Shown here in pieces: positions 1 to 6,730 of a stretch of DNA of 6,730 bases. The position numbers and the translations under genes are program-made. Source of the stretch: an uncultured Erysipelotrichaceae bacterium (GTDB lineage: Bacteria > Bacillota_I > Bacilli_A > Erysipelotrichales > Erysipelotrichaceae); assembly GCA_902784015.1 (NCBI GenBank), contig CACZTC010000109.1, positions 1-6,730 of the forward strand, written 5' to 3'. Every line of letters starts with the position of its first letter. Position 1 is the first letter of the stretch. The notes below the pieces were generated by a model. It was given only the letters and a program-made list of their open reading frames with translations. It was not told where the DNA came from and did no database searches.

Positions 1-2627
1 CATTCTCTGAGAAATATTTATTAGATGTATTACCAAAATCAGTTAAGAAGATTGCGGTATTAGATAGATCTAAAGAAACAGGTTCTAGAGAGCCATTATT
101 CTTAGATGTATGTTATGCATTAAGAAATAATAAAGACTTAGTAATTACTGGTGGTAGATATGGTTTATCTAGTAAAGATACTAACCCAAGCCATGTTAAT
201 GCAGTATTTGAAGAATTAAAGAAAGATAATCCTAAAGAAGAATTCACAATTGGTATTGAAGATGATGTCACTCATTTATCATTAGCTCCAGTTGATATTC
301 AAATTGATTCTGATTATACTAGCTGCTTATTCTATGGTTTAGGTTCTGACGGTACAGTCGGTGCTAATAAGAGCTCTGTTAAGATTATTGGTAATAATAC
401 TGATATGTATTCACAAGCTTATTTTGCATATGACTCAAGAAAAGCTGGTGGTGTTACTAGATCTCACTTAAGATTTGGTCCTAGCCCAATCCATAGTCCA
501 TATTATATTGATAAAGCAGAATTTATCTCTTGTTCATTAGATAGTTATTGCTTCAAATTTGATATGGTACGTAATCTAAAGAAAGGTGGAACATTCTTAT
601 TAAATACAACTGTTCCAGCTGAAGAATTAGATGACCATTTACCAAATAGTATGCTTGCAGCATTAGCTAAGAAAGAAGCTAACTTCTATATCATTAATGC
701 AACAAAGATTGCGCAAGAAACAGGTATGGGTAGACATACAAATACTATCCTCCAATCTGCATTCTTCGCTCTCAACGAACAAATCATGCCTTATGATAAA
801 GCCGTTGAATTAATGAAAGAAAGTGCTCATCATACATATGCTAGAAAAGGCGAAGATGTTGTACAAAATAACTACAACGCTATTGACCAAGGTAAAGCAG
901 GCTTAGTTAAAGTTGATGTTAAGCCAGAATGGGCTGATTTACCAACTGAAGGTAAATTATTCAAATTAACTGGTGATGAATACTTCGATAATAATCTTCA
1001 AAGAATTAATGCTTTAGAAGGTTATGATATGCCAGTATCTTCATTCATGAAATATGGTGTATTAGATGGTTCTATTCCTGAAAATGTATCATTTAGAGAA
1101 AAGAGAACAATTGCATCATTAGTTCCAACTTGGGATGCAGAAAAGTGTGTAGAATGTGGTAAATGTGCATTTGCATGTCCACATGCAACTATCCGTTCAT
1201 TCTTATTAAATAGTGATGAAGTAGCTAAAGCTGAAGAAATCGCTAAAGAAGCAGGTGTTGAATTCACAACTAAAGAACCAACTGCTGCATATAAAGGAGC
1301 TAAAGAAGATGGTTTAGTATATCGTATTCAATTATCTCCTGCAAACTGCGTAGGTTGTGGTGTCTGCCTAACAGTATGTCCAACTAAAGCATTAACAGCA
1401 GCTGATATCAATGCTGAACTCAACCAAGAACCATTAGCTGATTATCTATATAAAGAAGTTGAATATAGAAGTGAATATGGTAATCCAATGACTGAAGCTG
1501 GTAGTTCTCTACAAATGCCTTACTTTGAAGTAAGCGGATGTTGCCCAGGATGTGGCGAAGCTCCATATTATAAACTTGCTTCACAAATGTTTGGTAAAGA
1601 TATGTTAGTAGCCAATGCGACTGGATGTTCAATGATTTATTGTTCATCTACACCAAGTACACCATTTGTATTTGATAAAGATAATAATGGTGTTGCATGG
1701 GGTAACTCATTATTTGAAGACAATGCTGAATTTGGCTTCGGTATGGCTGTAGCACAAAATGTTAAAGCTTCTAAGATTCTACGTCTCATGGAAGAGAATC
1801 TAAATGATGTAGAACCAGAATTAAAAGAAGCATTTGAAAAATATATTGCTGCTAATGATGATAGAGATGCACAAAGAGCTTTTAAAGATGACATCGTTAA
1901 AGGTGTTAAAGCATCTAAGAATGAAGCTGTTAAAGAATTATTAGATCTCGAAAGAGATTTAGTTGGCAAATCTGTATGGATTGTTGGTGGTGATGGTTGG
2001 GCTTATGACATCGGTTACGGTGGCTTAGACCATGTAATGGCTAATAATCTAAATGTTAATGTCTTAGTATTAGATACAGAAGTATATTCTAATACTGGTG
2101 GTCAATCTTCTAAAGCTTCTCAAGCAGCTTCAATTGCAAAATTCGCAGCTGGTGGTAAAGATTTAGCTAAGAAAGACTTAGGACAAATCTTCATGGAATA
2201 TGGAACAGCTTATGTAGCTCAAGTTTCTATGGGTGCTAACCAAATTCAAACTATTAAAGCATTCAAAGAAGCAGAAAGCTATAATGGTCCATCAATCATA
2301 ATCGCTTATTCTCCATGTCAAGAACATGGTATCAAAGGTGGTCTAATTACTGCTCCAACAGTTCAAAAGAATGCTGTTGAATGTGGATATCTAACTCTAT
2401 ATCGTTATGATCCACGTCTCGATCAACCTCTAACAATAGATTCTAAAGAACCAGATTGGACTAAGTTTAAAGACTTCTTACTCAATGAAGCTCGCTATTT
2501 CAACCTACCTTCAATTAAAGGTGAAGAAGCAGCTGAAGCTCTCTTTGAAAAGACATTAAGCGATGCTAAGAAACGTTATTCTAAATTAGTAACAAAAGTT
2601 AAGTTACAAGAAGATAATGTAGCATAA
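1..2627 (+). CDS. nifJ: Pyruvate:ferredoxin (flavodoxin) oxidoreductase, 5'-truncated by window edge
   Basis: This enzyme oxidatively decarboxylates pyruvate with CoA to acetyl-CoA and CO2, passing electrons to ferredoxin or flavodoxin in the cytoplasm of anaerobes. The frame is open from base 3, giving 874 residues; homodimeric PFORs are about 1170-1200, so roughly 300 N-terminal residues (pyrimidine-binding domain I) lie outside. Numbering from base 3: domain II carries LDRSKE (about 20-25); the gamma-type domain begins at YGLGSDGTVGANK (111-123); the EKR signature is at 366-368; two ferredoxin-type 4Fe-4S motifs have C382/385/388/392 and C449/452/455/459; the proximal cluster is formed by C514 and C517, probably with C542 and C772 (SPCQEHG). 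The TPP site is GDGWAYDIGYGG (663 onward) with NTGGQ at 697-701. The ATG at 405 is internal, because the protein homology continues upstream of it. The gene ends in TAA followed by a strong terminator. More C-ending codons than in the downstream genes suggest high expression. Identity is very secure. Confidence 0.97.
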   Translation, partial: FSEKYLLDVLPKSVKKIAVLDRSKETGSREPLFLDVCYALRNNKDLVITGGRYGLSSKDTNPSHVNAVFEELKKDNPKEEFTIGIEDDVTHLSLAPVDIQIDSDYTSCLFYGLGSDGTVGANKSSVKIIGNNTDMYSQAYFAYDSRKAGGVTRSHLRFGPSPIHSPYYIDKAEFISCSLDSYCFKFDMVRNLKKGGTFLLNTTVPAEELDDHLPNSMLAALAKKEANFYIINATKIAQETGMGRHTNTILQSAFFALNEQIMPYDKAVELMKESAHHTYARKGEDVVQNNYNAIDQGKAGLVKVDVKPEWADLPTEGKLFKLTGDEYFDNNLQRINALEGYDMPVSSFMKYGVLDGSIPENVSFREKRTIASLVPTWDAEKCVECGKCAFACPHATIRSFLLNSDEVAKAEEIAKEAGVEFTTKEPTAAYKGAKEDGLVYRIQLSPANCVGCGVCLTVCPTKALTAADINAELNQEPLADYLYKEVEYRSEYGNPMTEAGSSLQMPYFEVSGCCPGCGEAPYYKLASQMFGKDMLVANATGCSMIYCSSTPSTPFVFDKDNNGVAWGNSLFEDNAEFGFGMAVAQNVKASKILRLMEENLNDVEPELKEAFEKYIAANDDRDAQRAFKDDIVKGVKASKNEAVKELLDLERDLVGKSVWIVGGDGWAYDIGYGGLDHVMANNLNVNVLVLDTEVYSNTGGQSSKASQAASIAKFAAGGKDLAKKDLGQIFMEYGTAYVAQVSMGANQIQTIKAFKEAESYNGPSIIIAYSPCQEHGIKGGLITAPTVQKNAVECGYLTLYRYDPRLDQPLTIDSKEPDWTKFKDFLLNEARYFNLPSIKGEEAAEALFEKTLSDAKKRYSKLVTKVKLQEDNVA

Positions 2628-2635
2628 TTAAAAAT

Positions 2636-2670
2636 AATAGTTCCTCACAAAAGTGGGGAACTATTTTTTT
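2636..2670. terminator. Bidirectional intrinsic terminator between convergent nifJ and the LafB-type gene
   Basis: The left arm AATAGTTCCTCAC (2636-2648), an AAAA loop (2649-2652) and the right arm GTGGGGAACTATT (2653-2665) form a 13-bp stem with one G-T wobble, followed by a T run to 2670. It lies 8 bases after the nifJ stop codon. On the minus strand the same hairpin is followed by ATTTTTAATT, so it can also terminate the opposing gene. The stop codon of that gene (2661-2663 on the complement) sits inside the right arm. Confidence 0.93.
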
Positions 2671-3668
2671 AATAATGACATATATACATCTTTTAATTGT
2701 TTACCAATAATAGTTAGATCACGCTCTTTAGCGATATTATATGCATTTTCTGTTAAATCATCTAATTTATGATTGACCATTAATCTGATTAATTCAATAA
2801 ATTCATCATTATCTTTTGCTTTATAAACATGTTCTTTATCAATTAGCCAATCTTCAAATACAGGAATATCTCTTATTATCATTGGTGTTTTCATGGCCGA
2901 AGCTTCTAGGATAGGTATTCCTTCAGTTTCTTCATGAGTTGGAAATATATAAATATCGCAACCTGCCAAAGCTTTTTTAATAGTATTACTTTCATGATAT
3001 CCTGGCAGTTTAATATTTGGGATAGTTTTAGCTTCATCAATTGCGTTATTAATCTTATCTGGTAATAAATTAGGATTTGTATAGCCAAACCAAATAAATT
3101 TATATTCAGGCATTTTCTTAGCTAATTCAATAAAATCTAAGATACCTTTTCTTTCAATATATAAGCCAATTCCTAATATGATAATATCTTCATCACTATA
3201 ATCAAATTCTTTTCTAAATTCATTTCTAAATGTTGGTTCTTTAGAGAATTCTTTAAGATTGATACCATTACTAATAGAATAAATAGGGCTAGTAATACCA
3301 TAATTAAGTAATATTTTTTTAGCATATGGAGTTGGTGTTACAACAGCATCTCCTAAGCTATAACAAGTTATTAACCATTTTTTAAAAGCAGGGGCGATTT
3401 GATTAGAAAGAAGAAAACTATTACGGAAATCTTCTTCGGTTGAATGAGCATGATAAACAATAGGGATATTCCTTAGTTTTAGTGTTTGGGCTAAAAGATA
3501 GCTATTCAATAGATAATAATTGATATGGGCTATATCATAACTATCATTAGGATCAGTTGTATATTCAATGCCTTGAGTCTCTAATGCTTCCATTTGATGC
3601 ATTAAAGCATGACCTAAGCCACTATTTTTTAATTGTTTTTCACTTTCTGTATATAATAATACTTTCAT
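2661..3668 (-). CDS. GT4 glycosyltransferase, LafB/CpoA-like (diglycosyl-diacylglycerol synthase)
   Basis: This 335-residue protein is a GT-B fold, family GT4 enzyme. It resembles Listeria LafB and pneumococcal CpoA, which transfer a second hexose from a UDP-sugar to glucosyl-diacylglycerol at the inner face of the membrane. The N-terminal domain has MKVLLYTESE, a glycine-containing loop near 17-19, and the family signature YHAHSTEEDFRNS (72-84). PTPYAK (112-117) and SNGINL (133-138) mark the interdomain region. The nucleotide-sugar domain has ERKG (172-175) and EETEGIPILEA (246-256), which holds the E-x7-E pair E247/E255. There is no signal peptide or membrane segment, so membrane association would be peripheral. 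The ATG gives the expected N-terminus, but no good Shine-Dalgarno precedes it (only GTGAAA). The gene is divergent from the membrane protein and LafA-type gene. The family is secure; whether glucose or galactose is transferred cannot be read from the sequence. Confidence 0.9.
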   Translation of the reverse strand: MKVLLYTESEKQLKNSGLGHALMHQMEALETQGIEYTTDPNDSYDIAHINYYLLNSYLLAQTLKLRNIPIVYHAHSTEEDFRNSFLLSNQIAPAFKKWLITCYSLGDAVVTPTPYAKKILLNYGITSPIYSISNGINLKEFSKEPTFRNEFRKEFDYSDEDIIILGIGLYIERKGILDFIELAKKMPEYKFIWFGYTNPNLLPDKINNAIDEAKTIPNIKLPGYHESNTIKKALAGCDIYIFPTHEETEGIPILEASAMKTPMIIRDIPVFEDWLIDKEHVYKAKDNDEFIELIRLMVNHKLDDLTENAYNIAKERDLTIIGKQLKDVYMSLLKK

Positions 3669-3747
3669 CTATTTCACTATATCAAAATATATATAATATT
3701 CCATAAATATTAATAATTTTAATAATTATACAAAGTATAATAATTAC
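3669..3747. promoter_or_regulatory. Divergent promoter region with a palindrome of two opposed -10 boxes
   Basis: This 79-base spacer separates two divergently transcribed glycolipid genes and is almost entirely A/T. ATTATAC-AAA-GTATAAT (3725-3741) is a perfect 7-bp inverted repeat whose arms contain TATAAT on the plus strand (3736-3741) and on the minus strand (3725-3730). No convincing TTGACA-like -35 box sits at the usual distance for either one. The plus-strand box ends 6 bases before the ATG at 3748. The minus-strand box would give a leader of about 50 nt. The site could be a symmetric bidirectional promoter, an operator, or chance in A/T-rich DNA. Confidence 0.5.
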
Positions 3748-4791
3748 ATGTGGTGTAAATTAAAAAACTTATTCAAAAAAACTAGTTTTAATATTTTTTT
3801 GGTTATATTTTTTACTATCCTTGTATTAATATTCACTTTTAAGGATGATGGCTTGATAGTTTTAAGCATTATTAATAGTGCTAGTATACCAATGCTGATA
3901 ATTATTGTTTTTATAAATATAATTGATCGCATATTACATGGGGTTGGTTTAGCTTTAGAATGTAAAGTTACTCATCCTGAATATTCTTATTTTCAAGGTT
4001 TTTGTAATGCATATGTAGCTGGATTATTTTGTAATATAACGCCTAGCGCAAGTGGCGGCCAGGTGGCGCAAGCTTATGTCTTTGATAAACAAGGCATACC
4101 ATTAGCTGAATCAACAGGTATTCTTTGGCTAGATTTTATAGTTTATCAATCTGTGATGACTATATATGTATTCATTCTTTTAATCCTAAAATATCATTAT
4201 TTCCATACTGTCTATTCAGAATATTTTGTAATATCTATTTTAGGCTTTATCGTTAGTGCTTTTATTATTGTGATGTTATTTTTATTAGCTAAATCTGAGA
4301 AATTCTATACTTTTATATGTACTAAAGTAATTCATTATTTAAGTAAAATAAGAATTATTAAAGATGAAGAAGCTTATATATTAAAGCTTAATGAACAATT
4401 ATCATTATTTACAAAAGAAATACATAGATTATCTACTCATAAATCATTAATTATTAAATTAGTACTTATTAATATATCTAGATTAACTATATATTATATG
4501 CTTCCTTTTATATGTGCGATTGCCCTAAATATCAATGTATCTTTAAATGATCTATTGAATATTATCGCTCTATCTTCATTTGTAGCTATGGTTAATGCTT
4601 TTATGCCTATGCCAGGAAGTACAGGCGGTACTGAAGCAGTTTTTGTTTTAATGTTTTCTACTATTTTTAAGAGTGTCGATGCTAAGTCAATTATGTTATT
4701 ATGGAGGCTGTTAACATATTATTTAACTATTCTTATAGGTAGCTTGATATTCATGTTAATAAAGCTTAATAATGCGAATAAAGAAGAATAA
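3748..4791 (+). CDS. UPF0104/AglD-like multi-pass membrane protein (MprF flippase-domain-like)
   Basis: This 347-residue integral membrane protein belongs to the family annotated as lysylphosphatidylglycerol synthase transmembrane region, UPF0104 or YbhN/AglD. Related domains include the lipid-flipping half of MprF. Hydrophobic segments lie at about 14-31, 38-58, 124-147, 159-181, 235-261, 268-285 and 317-339, with shorter ones near 86-96 and 296-310. Two re-entrant-type signatures are visible: NITPSASGGQVAQAY (96-110) and PMPGSTGGTEA (287-297), matching the family's TP-x-GG and P-x-PG-x-GG-x-E motifs. The soluble aminoacyl-transferase domain of full MprF is absent. The ATG at 3748 is the only start: no in-frame ATG, GTG or TTG lies between it and the upstream stop at 3694, and no Shine-Dalgarno is present. 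Only 2 bases separate it from the LafA-type gene, so they are cotranscribed. Transport of a glycolipid or its precursor is inferred from context. Confidence 0.87.
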   Translation: MWCKLKNLFKKTSFNIFLVIFFTILVLIFTFKDDGLIVLSIINSASIPMLIIIVFINIIDRILHGVGLALECKVTHPEYSYFQGFCNAYVAGLFCNITPSASGGQVAQAYVFDKQGIPLAESTGILWLDFIVYQSVMTIYVFILLILKYHYFHTVYSEYFVISILGFIVSAFIIVMLFLLAKSEKFYTFICTKVIHYLSKIRIIKDEEAYILKLNEQLSLFTKEIHRLSTHKSLIIKLVLINISRLTIYYMLPFICAIALNINVSLNDLLNIIALSSFVAMVNAFMPMPGSTGGTEAVFVLMFSTIFKSVDAKSIMLLWRLLTYYLTILIGSLIFMLIKLNNANKEE

Positions 4792-4793
4792 AT

Positions 4794-6134
4794 ATGAGAA
4801 TTGGATTATTTACTGATACATATCCACCAGATATTAATGGTGTAGCTAATAGCACAAAGATATTAAATGATGAATTGACTAGACATGGTCATGATGTTTT
4901 TGTGGTAACTACATATGCAGGAGCAGGTAAAGCTAAATGGGATGAATCACATCATGTTTTAAGATTAGCTGGTTTAGAATTACCTTTTTTATATGGTTAT
5001 GTAATGACTTCACCATTTCATATCAATGCAAGCAGAGAAATCAAAAAGCTAAATCTGGATATTATTCATGCCCAAACTGAATTTGGGGTAGGGATATTCG
5101 CTAGATTATGTTCTAAGAATTTTAAGATTCCTTTAGTGAGCACTTATCATACAACATATGAAGATTATACGCATTATATTAATTTTCTTCATTCTAAATC
5201 TGTTGATCAATTAGCTAAAAAAGGTGTTGCTAGATTATCAAAGATATATGGTGATAGCTCAGTTGAAGTTATAGCGCCAAGCGCTAAAACGAAAGAATTA
5301 TTAGAGAATTATAACGTAAGTAAAGATATTAATATTATCCCAACTGGCTTAGCTTTAAGTAATTTTAATCCTGATAATTATACTAGTTATGATAGAGAAA
5401 TGATGCGTAAAGAATTGAATTTTAATGATGATGAAAAAGTTATCATATATGTCGGAAGAATTGCCAAAGAAAAATCATTAAATATTCTAATAGATGCCTT
5501 TAATATTATTAAAGATAAAACCGATAAACTAAAACTATTGATTGTTGGAGGAGGGCCTGACTTTGATACATTAGTTAAACATAATGAAGACTTAGGTAAT
5601 AAAAATGTTACCTTTAGTGGTCCAATTCCTAGTGTTGATATACCTTTCTTTTATTTAGCTGCAGATGGTTTCGCAAGTGCGAGCTTAAGTGAAACCCAAG
5701 GCATAACTTTTATTGAAGCTTTAGCTAGTGGTTTACCATTATTTGCTAGAAGGGATGAAGTCTTAGAAGATTTAATAATTGATAATGAAACTGGCTGGTA
5801 TTTTAAAGATGAAAATGATTTAGCTAATTTATTACTTCAATTTAAAGATAAGAATAATGAAGATTTAGCTTTAATAAAAGAGAATTGTATCAAGCATGTA
5901 TCTTCATATAGTTCAGAGATTTTCTATAATCGTATTATTGAAACATATGAAAGAGTAATAAATGAATATGATAATGAATATGAAATTACTAATGTTGAAG
6001 TCAAAAATGATAATTATTTTATCGAAGCTAAATCTGATGAAGATACAGTATCTTTTAAAATACCTTTTGATGAATATTATTTTCATAGAATTAAAGAGGG
6101 AGACCTTATTAGTGGTAATAAAGTATTTGAATAA
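4794..6134 (+). CDS. GT4 glycosyltransferase, LafA-like (1,2-diacylglycerol 3-alpha-glucosyltransferase), with a RecX-like tail
   Basis: The enzyme is predicted to transfer glucose from UDP-glucose to diacylglycerol, the first step of membrane glycolipid and lipoteichoic-acid anchor synthesis. The frame has 446 codons. The GT-B fold shows MRIGLFTDTYPPDINGVA (1-18), the family signature STYHTTYEDYTHYI (116-129), PTGLALSNF (183-191), the sugar-phosphate-binding segment YVGRIAKEKS (219-228), VGGGP (251-255) and SETQGITFIEA (299-309), holding the E-x7-E pair E300/E308. The catalytic fold ends near residue 397. Residues 398-446 (ITNVEVKND through FKIPFDEYYFHRIKEGDLIS to the end) do not look like a GT4 terminus; they match the start of RecX. 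The normal protein is therefore probably about 399 residues. The start has a weak AAGAAG Shine-Dalgarno at 4781-4786. The gene forms an operon with the membrane protein 2 bases upstream. GT4 assignment is firm; the exact sugar is inferred. Confidence 0.92.
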   Translation: MRIGLFTDTYPPDINGVANSTKILNDELTRHGHDVFVVTTYAGAGKAKWDESHHVLRLAGLELPFLYGYVMTSPFHINASREIKKLNLDIIHAQTEFGVGIFARLCSKNFKIPLVSTYHTTYEDYTHYINFLHSKSVDQLAKKGVARLSKIYGDSSVEVIAPSAKTKELLENYNVSKDINIIPTGLALSNFNPDNYTSYDREMMRKELNFNDDEKVIIYVGRIAKEKSLNILIDAFNIIKDKTDKLKLLIVGGGPDFDTLVKHNEDLGNKNVTFSGPIPSVDIPFFYLAADGFASASLSETQGITFIEALASGLPLFARRDEVLEDLIIDNETGWYFKDENDLANLLLQFKDKNNEDLALIKENCIKHVSSYSSEIFYNRIIETYERVINEYDNEYEITNVEVKNDNYFIEAKSDEDTVSFKIPFDEYYFHRIKEGDLISGNKVFE

Positions 6135-6730
6135 ATTAAAAAAGATAAAGAGAATACTTTATATACGCAAGCTTTACGTAAATTAGCAGCTAAAGATCGC
6201 ACAGAAAAAGAAATAAGAGATTGGCTTAAAAGTAAAGATAATGTTAATGAAGATAATATATATGCAATTATTCAAAGATTAAAGAGTCATGGTTTTATAG
6301 ATGATTCTAGATATTTGAATGAGAATGTTTTGAATTATAAGAATTCTCTAAAAGGTAATAAGAAAATATTAATAGAATTAAAGAAAAAGGGTATTAAAGA
6401 AGAAGAAATTAATAAAGTATTATCTAATTATGATGATGAATATGATAATGCATATATCTTAGCCAATAATATATTATCTAATTTGCATCATGATTCTTTA
6501 TATAAAGTTAAGAATAAGATTATCACTAAATTGATAAGTAATGGTTTTGAACAAGAAATAATTAATGATGTTATCTCTAAATTAGATTATTCTGATGTAG
6601 AATTAAATGAGGTGAATAATTTAAAAGATACTATTGATAGATCATTATTGAGATATAAAAACAAATATAAAGGTTATGAATTAAGAAATAAGATATATCA
6701 ATATTGTCTACAAAAAGGCTATAAAAGTGA
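5980..6730 (+). pseudogene. recX: RecX family RecA-modulating protein, apparently broken, right end outside window
   Basis: RecX binds RecA and inhibits its recombinase activity. The N-terminal domain (ITNVEVKND through HRIKEGDLIS) is read as the tail of the LafA-type gene. An in-frame TAA follows at 6132-6134, and 198 further codons then run in the same frame to the window end. Counting from 6135, the tandem three-helix RecX repeats are visible: ALRKLAAKDRTEKEIRDWL (13-31) with RLKSHGFIDDSRY (48-60), then KKILIELKKKGIKEEEINKVL (76-96), then NKIITKLISNGFEQEIINDVI (127-147), then ELRNKIYQYCLQKGYKS (182-198), which should be near the C-terminus. No ATG, GTG or TTG precedes the first repeat in this frame; the first TTG (6315) falls after it. 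Inserting one A at 5983-5985 would create a normal ATG start at 5980 (MKITNVEV). Alternatives are a GT4-RecX fusion with a nonsense mutation, initiation at ATT 6135, or sequence errors. RecX identity is clear; its functional state is not. Confidence 0.78.

Noticed and set aside
1022..1267. 81-codon minus-strand frame inside nifJ
   Set aside because: It lies antisense to the ferredoxin domain and has no domain or context support.
1420..1647. 75-codon minus-strand frame inside nifJ
   Set aside because: It is fully antisense to conserved PFOR sequence and has no recognisable motif.
1637..1969. 110-codon open frame on the minus strand inside nifJ
   Set aside because: It is antisense to the conserved TPP-domain region of nifJ; the protein is low-complexity Ser/Leu-rich with no recognisable domain, as expected from the reverse of a biased coding strand.
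2906..3088. 60-codon minus-strand frame overlapping the LafB-type gene in another frame
   Set aside because: The LafB-type frame here encodes the conserved E-x7-E region; the alternative is an Ile/Leu-rich shadow.
3744..3932. 62-codon minus-strand frame opposite the start of the membrane protein
   Set aside because: Its hydrophobic character is what the complement of an A/T-rich membrane-protein gene gives; it has no independent support.
6093..6104. AAAGAGGGAG as a Shine-Dalgarno for recX
   Set aside because: It encodes the conserved KEGD of the RecX N-terminal domain, and no ATG, GTG or TTG in the recX frame follows at suitable spacing; only an ATT at 6108 does.
6132..6134. TAA read as a sense codon (alternative genetic code or programmed readthrough)
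   Set aside because: nifJ and the membrane protein both end properly at TAA, and the context lacks known readthrough signals, so recoding is unlikely.
5962..6186. 74-codon plus-strand frame with many Met codons across the LafA-type/recX junction
   Set aside because: The peptide resembles nothing and ends before RecX repeats begin; only its ATG at 5980 is of interest, as the possible ancestral recX start.
1..6730. Mobile elements, CRISPR arrays, tRNA/rRNA genes, toxin-antitoxin or defence genes
   Set aside because: No transposase-like frame, terminal repeats, regularly spaced repeats or RNA-gene signatures were seen; nearly all bases are accounted for by the genes described.

Overview
The window looks like chromosome from a low-GC, anaerobic Bacillota-type bacterium, perhaps one of the small-genome gut lineages near Erysipelotrichales or the Mollicutes. 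The grounds are strong A/T bias, a pyruvate:ferredoxin oxidoreductase, Gram-positive-type membrane glycolipid glycosyltransferases, and RecX. Tryptophan is encoded by TGG at the conserved sites checked, and the intact genes end in TAA or TAG, so nothing points to a Mycoplasma-type code. The taxon is inferred from gene content and composition, not from a marker gene.

Layout: (1) Positions 1-2627, + strand: the C-terminal three quarters of nifJ (pyruvate:ferredoxin/flavodoxin oxidoreductase), open at the left edge. (2) Positions 2636-2670: a strong hairpin terminator shared with the convergent gene that follows. (3) Positions 2661-3668, - strand: a GT4 glycosyltransferase of the LafB/CpoA type, which adds the second sugar of diglycosyl-diacylglycerol. 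(4) Positions 3669-3747: a very A/T-rich divergent promoter region with a 17-nt palindrome whose two arms each carry a TATAAT, one per strand. (5) Positions 3748-4791, + strand: a multi-pass membrane protein of the UPF0104/AglD/MprF-flippase-like family. (6) Positions 4794-6134, + strand: a second GT4 enzyme of the LafA type (diacylglycerol alpha-glucosyltransferase). (7) Positions about 5980-6730, + strand: recX, running off the right edge and apparently broken.

The two glycosyltransferases and the membrane protein form a plausible module: the LafA-type enzyme makes monoglycosyl-DAG, the LafB/CpoA-type enzyme extends it to diglycosyl-DAG, and the membrane protein may move the glycolipid or a related lipid across the membrane. 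The last role is inference. nifJ is an unrelated housekeeping gene of anaerobic pyruvate metabolism.

The most notable observation is at the LafA-type/recX junction. The glycosyltransferase frame runs directly into the N-terminal domain of RecX, meets an in-frame TAA at 6132-6134, and the rest of RecX continues in the same frame. There is no ATG, GTG or TTG that could start a separate full RecX. Adding one A to the AAA at 5983-5985 would end the glycosyltransferase normally and create an overlapping ATG start for recX. This suggests either a recX pseudogene with two lesions, assembly errors, or an unusual interrupted GT4-RecX fusion.
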